DNA from: Gemmataceae bacterium
GTDB taxonomy: Bacteria > Planctomycetota > Planctomycetia > Gemmatales > Gemmataceae
Direction: 5' to 3'
DNA: 64,000 nt
Assembly (NCBI GenBank): GCA_022842245.1
Contig: JALHPZ010000003.1
Location: 152,156-216,155, forward strand
Positions 61,674-64,000 of the stretch are shown here, piece after piece (position 1 is the first letter of the stretch; each line of letters opens with the position of its first letter). Below the pieces are notes generated by a model. That model was given only the letters and a program-made list of their open reading frames with translations, was not told where the DNA came from and ran no database searches. The position numbers and the translations under genes were made by a program.

Positions 61674-62945
61674 ATGAACCGCCTTCTCCTTTTGGCCATC
61701 GCGATTGGTTCGCTCGCAGCGGCGGTCGCGCTATCGACCAAACTTCCGGCCGATGGCACGCCCAGTTCGTCCGCTCCGTTCCAGATCGCTGCGGGTGAAA
61801 AGAACCCGTGGACGCACCTCAAGACGCCGCCGTCCGACAAGCAGTTTCAGTTCGTCGTCGTCTCGGACCGCACGGGCGGGCATCGCGCGAACATCTTCTC
61901 GAAGGCCGTGCACCAGATCAACCTGCTCCAGCCCGATTTCGTCCTGTCGGTGGGCGACCTGATCGAGGGTTACACGATCAAGGAGGAAGAGTACACGAAG
62001 CAGTGGGACGAGTTCGATTCGTACGTCAAAAAGCTGCAGATGCCGTTCTTCTACGTGCCGGGGAACCACGATCTCGCGAACAAGCAGTTGATCGACTACT
62101 GGGGCGGCCGCTACGGCAAGAGTTATTATCACTTCGTCTATCGAGACACCCTGTTCCTGAACATCAACAGCGAGGACGGCAAGGCTTCGACGATCACGGC
62201 GGAGCAGGCCGCGTCGATCGCCAAGGCGCTCGACGAGAACAAGAACGTCCGTTGGACGATGGTCTTCCTCCACAAGCCGCTCTGGGCCGAAAAGGATCCC
62301 GAGGCCAACGGCTGGCTCGCCGTCGAGAAACTGCTCGCCGGCCGCAACTACACCGTCTTCTGCGGCCACGTCCACCGCTACCAAAAGTACGTTCGCAACG
62401 GCATGAACTATTACCAACTCGCGACGACGGGCGGCGGCAGCAAACTCCGCGGCACCGAGTACGGCGAGTTCGACCATCTCGTCTGGATCACCATGAAACC
62501 GGACGGTCCCATCATCGCGAACATCATGATGGACGGCATTCTTCCGGAGAACCTGCGGCTGCCGGAGGTGAACGAAGCCGGCACGGTCGTGAAGAAACAG
62601 CCACTGCATTCCTTGAAAGGAACGCTGACGTTGGAAGGCAAGCCGCTCGCGGGTATGACGGTGACCTTTGCCCAGCAGGAGGCGCCGAAAGGCTTCCGGG
62701 TCGCCAATGCCGACGGCCTCACGGGTGCCGATGGCGCTTTTGTCGTCAGCACCTACGAGAAGTTCGACGGAATCCCCGCCGGCAAATACAAGGTGACGGT
62801 TAACAAGACCGGCCGCGGCTATTACGACGGCGAAAAGCCCGCGAAATCGCCCGTCCCGGAGAAGTACACCAAGGCCGCCACCACGCCGCTGGTCGTGGAA
62901 ATCAAGGAAGGCACTAACGAGATCGCCCTGGATCTGACGAACTGA
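61674..62945 (+). CDS. Exported calcineurin-type metallophosphoesterase with C-terminal transthyretin-like domain
   Basis: 423 residues from ATG 61674, with AAGGA 8 bases upstream. Signal peptide: MNRLLLLAIAIGSLAAAVAL. Metal-site motifs in order: VVVSDRTGG (Asp65; DRT in place of the usual DxH), SVGDLI (Gly94-Asp95), PGNHD (129-133), FLHKPLW (His200) and CGHVHRYQ (231-234). The second metal-binding residue of the first motif is changed, as in some periplasmic members. From about 317 there is a carboxypeptidase-regulatory / transthyretin-like beta domain (LTLEGKPLAGMTVTFAQ, then DGIPAGKYKVTVNK). It should hydrolyse phosphoesters outside the cytoplasm; the substrate is unknown. It lies just after the terminator of the pseudopilin gene, and so has its own promoter or weak readthrough. 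Confidence 0.9.
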   Translation: MNRLLLLAIAIGSLAAAVALSTKLPADGTPSSSAPFQIAAGEKNPWTHLKTPPSDKQFQFVVVSDRTGGHRANIFSKAVHQINLLQPDFVLSVGDLIEGYTIKEEEYTKQWDEFDSYVKKLQMPFFYVPGNHDLANKQLIDYWGGRYGKSYYHFVYRDTLFLNINSEDGKASTITAEQAASIAKALDENKNVRWTMVFLHKPLWAEKDPEANGWLAVEKLLAGRNYTVFCGHVHRYQKYVRNGMNYYQLATTGGGSKLRGTEYGEFDHLVWITMKPDGPIIANIMMDGILPENLRLPEVNEAGTVVKKQPLHSLKGTLTLEGKPLAGMTVTFAQQEAPKGFRVANADGLTGADGAFVVSTYEKFDGIPAGKYKVTVNKTGRGYYDGEKPAKSPVPEKYTKAATTPLVVEIKEGTNEIALDLTN

Positions 62946-63019
62946 CCCGGTCGGATGCCGTTGGGCTTTCGCGGGCGGTCCCGTAAAATCGTCGGAAACG
63001 ACGCCGGAGCCGCACCGCG

Positions 63020-63727
63020 ATGCCCATTGACATCCCATCCATCCTGCGCGAATGCCACCGCCTGCGGCGGCACCTTCGCGATTTGAAAGAGGAAATCGAT
63101 CGCGGTCCCCGCGTGCTCAAGGCCCAGCAGGCCCGGCTTGCCGCCGAAGAGCAGGAGCACAAGGACGCCTACGAGATCATCAAGCGACTCAAGCTCCGCC
63201 AGAAAGAGGACGAGGGATCGCTCAAGGTCGTGGAGGCGAATCTGGACAAGCTCGGCACCAAGGCCATGACCGTGACGACCATGAAGGAGATGGAGGCCGT
63301 CAAGCACGAGACGGAACAGGCCAATGCCAAGAAGGGGCTGCTCGAAGACGCGATCCTGGGTGCGATGACCGAAATCGAAGAGCGGACCGCCAACCTCCCC
63401 AACGTCGAAAAGAAATGGAAGGATGCCCAGGCCGAGTTCACCCAGTATCAGGTCGACGCCAAGGAACGCATGGAGCGAATGCTCGAAGACCGATCGCTTT
63501 CGGAATCGGAACTCACGCGCCGGGAAACGGAACTGCCCAACGACATGCGCGATCAATACGAACGACTCATCAAGGCGCACGGCCCGGACGGCCTGGCGGG
63601 CGTCAAGGGGACCGTCTGCGGGCAGTGCCGGTCGGTGATCGGCGAATCGCGGTTTTTCGAGTTGGAAGCCGGCAAGTTCGTCTTATGCCCGGTCTGCGGC
63701 CGCGGTTTGTACCTCGTCCGCGAATAA
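63020..63727 (+). CDS. Coiled-coil protein with C-terminal C4 zinc ribbon (CT398/DUF-type)
   Basis: 235 residues from ATG 63020. Residues 5-185 form a long charged coiled coil (LRECHRLRRHLRDLKEEIDR, later KGLLEDAILGAMTEIEERTA). The C-terminus has a zinc ribbon with two Cys pairs: VCGQCRSVIG (about 199-208) and LCPVCGRGLY (about 222-231). This is the layout of the bacterial zf-RING_7/CT398 family, helical-hairpin proteins implicated in flagellar or secretion chaperoning and RNA or nucleic-acid related work in different phyla. It is probably cytoplasmic. It is followed by a bidirectional terminator and converges with the gene at the right edge. Confidence 0.9.
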   Translation: MPIDIPSILRECHRLRRHLRDLKEEIDRGPRVLKAQQARLAAEEQEHKDAYEIIKRLKLRQKEDEGSLKVVEANLDKLGTKAMTVTTMKEMEAVKHETEQANAKKGLLEDAILGAMTEIEERTANLPNVEKKWKDAQAEFTQYQVDAKERMERMLEDRSLSESELTRRETELPNDMRDQYERLIKAHGPDGLAGVKGTVCGQCRSVIGESRFFELEAGKFVLCPVCGRGLYLVRE

Positions 63728-63729
63728 AG

Positions 63730-63770
63730 GAAGCCTCCGCGGAATCCACTACGGATTCCGCGGAGGCTTC
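63730..63770. terminator. Bidirectional intrinsic terminator between convergent genes
   Basis: Perfect 18-bp inverted repeat, GAAGCCTCCGCGGAATCC (63730-63747) with 63753-63770, and a 5-base loop ACTAC. The plus-strand tail GGCCTTTCTG and the minus-strand tail CTTTATTCG both contain short U-runs. It lies 2 bases after the zinc-ribbon gene and 19 bases before the stop of the opposite gene. Confidence 0.8.
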
Positions 63771-63789
63771 GGCCTTTCTGACGGGTCGA

Positions 63790-64000
63790 TCACGTCGCCG
63801 GGAAAATCCCTTGTTGGATCGGGTCGAATTCCGCGAGTGCCGTCGTGGAACTGTCGGCGAACGCGAAGACCTGGATCTTTCGATTGCCGTCGGTTCCGAT
63901 GTCTCCGGCACCAATTCGGCGACCGGCGCGGTCCGATTCGGGTCCGGCAAAGAATGAACCGAGCGTGTTGGGGATCGGGAAACCGTCGGTGCGTCGGGGG
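63790..64000 (-). CDS. C-terminal end of an FG-GAP/VCBS-like protein (runs off the right edge)
   Basis: A minus-strand frame is open from the window edge to TGA at 63792-63790, giving the last 69 residues. No start codon is visible. The sequence reads FPIPNTLGSFFAGPESDRAG, then RRIGAGDIGTDGNRKIQVFAF and ALAEFDPIQQG. The AGDIGTDGNRKIQVF piece matches the FG-GAP blade pattern (GDxxGDGxxDIxVF) of the proteins at 16553-21634, although the calcium loop is degenerate. The bidirectional terminator just beyond its stop supports a real gene end here. Other open frames in this stretch are Arg/Ser-rich and look like shadows. Confidence 0.6.
   Translation of the reverse strand, partial: PRRTDGFPIPNTLGSFFAGPESDRAGRRIGAGDIGTDGNRKIQVFAFADSSTTALAEFDPIQQGIFPAT

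Overview
The window is about 63 % GC and almost certainly comes from a planctomycete of the Gemmataceae type. The evidence is two PSCyt1/DUF1549/DUF1553 ('PSD1') cytochrome proteins and two DUF1501 proteins, a DUF1559 pseudopilin, an ECF sigma factor translationally coupled to a Ser/Thr kinase, extracellular proteins that begin with a Leu-Glu-Asp-Arg-(Leu/Val)-Thr-Pro motif, and genes of tetrahydromethanopterin (H4MPT)-linked C1 transfer. No rRNA, insertion sequence, prophage or CRISPR array was seen. One tRNA (Arg, anticodon CCG) is present.

Layout. 1-1.3 kb: the end of an NHL/beta-propeller gene and two small unknown genes. 1.3-5.65 kb, minus strand: FtsX/MacB-type permease, formylmethanofuran dehydrogenase subunit C (fhcC), a four-helix membrane protein overlapping fhcC, a DUF1501 protein and a small membrane protein. 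5.8-8.0 kb: threonyl-tRNA synthetase with an extra segment of about 86 residues. 8.0-10.7 kb: PSD1 protein. 10.7-12.4 kb: rsmH, tRNA-Arg with an intrinsic terminator, and a 76-residue unknown. 12.8-14.9 kb: a lipoprotein and truD. 14.9-16.3 kb, minus strand: fae (formaldehyde-activating enzyme) followed by methylene-H4MPT dehydrogenase, with a strong hairpin between them. 16.5-21.6 kb: two tandem secreted Glucose/Sorbosone-dehydrogenase-like plus FG-GAP proteins. 21.6-24.8 kb: AI-2E family transporter and three unknowns. 24.9-29.4 kb, minus strand: PSD1, DUF1501, ECF sigma. 29.5-52.7 kb, minus strand: a 6309-residue giant protein, then a family-4 glycosyltransferase, then a membrane Ser/Thr kinase, tightly packed. 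52.9-58.7 kb, minus strand: GT2 glycosyltransferase, YdjC-type deacetylase, ECF sigma and a kinase with a beta-propeller. 58.8-64 kb: lipoprotein, soluble histidine kinase, DUF1559 pseudopilin, secreted metallophosphoesterase, coiled-coil zinc-ribbon protein, and the end of an FG-GAP-like gene at the right edge.

How the parts relate. Fae condenses formaldehyde with H4MPT, the dehydrogenase oxidises methylene-H4MPT, and FhcC belongs to the terminal formyltransferase/hydrolase complex, so three steps of one formaldehyde-oxidation route lie within 13 kb but in two separate transcription units. The giant protein has a parallel beta-helix array, PKD/Ig-like modules, two RTX-like blocks, an embedded metzincin-type zinc protease site and a PPC-like domain. 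It looks like a cell-surface or matrix protein. The glycosyltransferase and kinase packed behind it are candidates for modifying it or sensing its state, which is inference only. The most unusual material is the giant gene and its operon, the shared N-terminal export-like motif, and the unknown membrane protein fused by overlap to fhcC.
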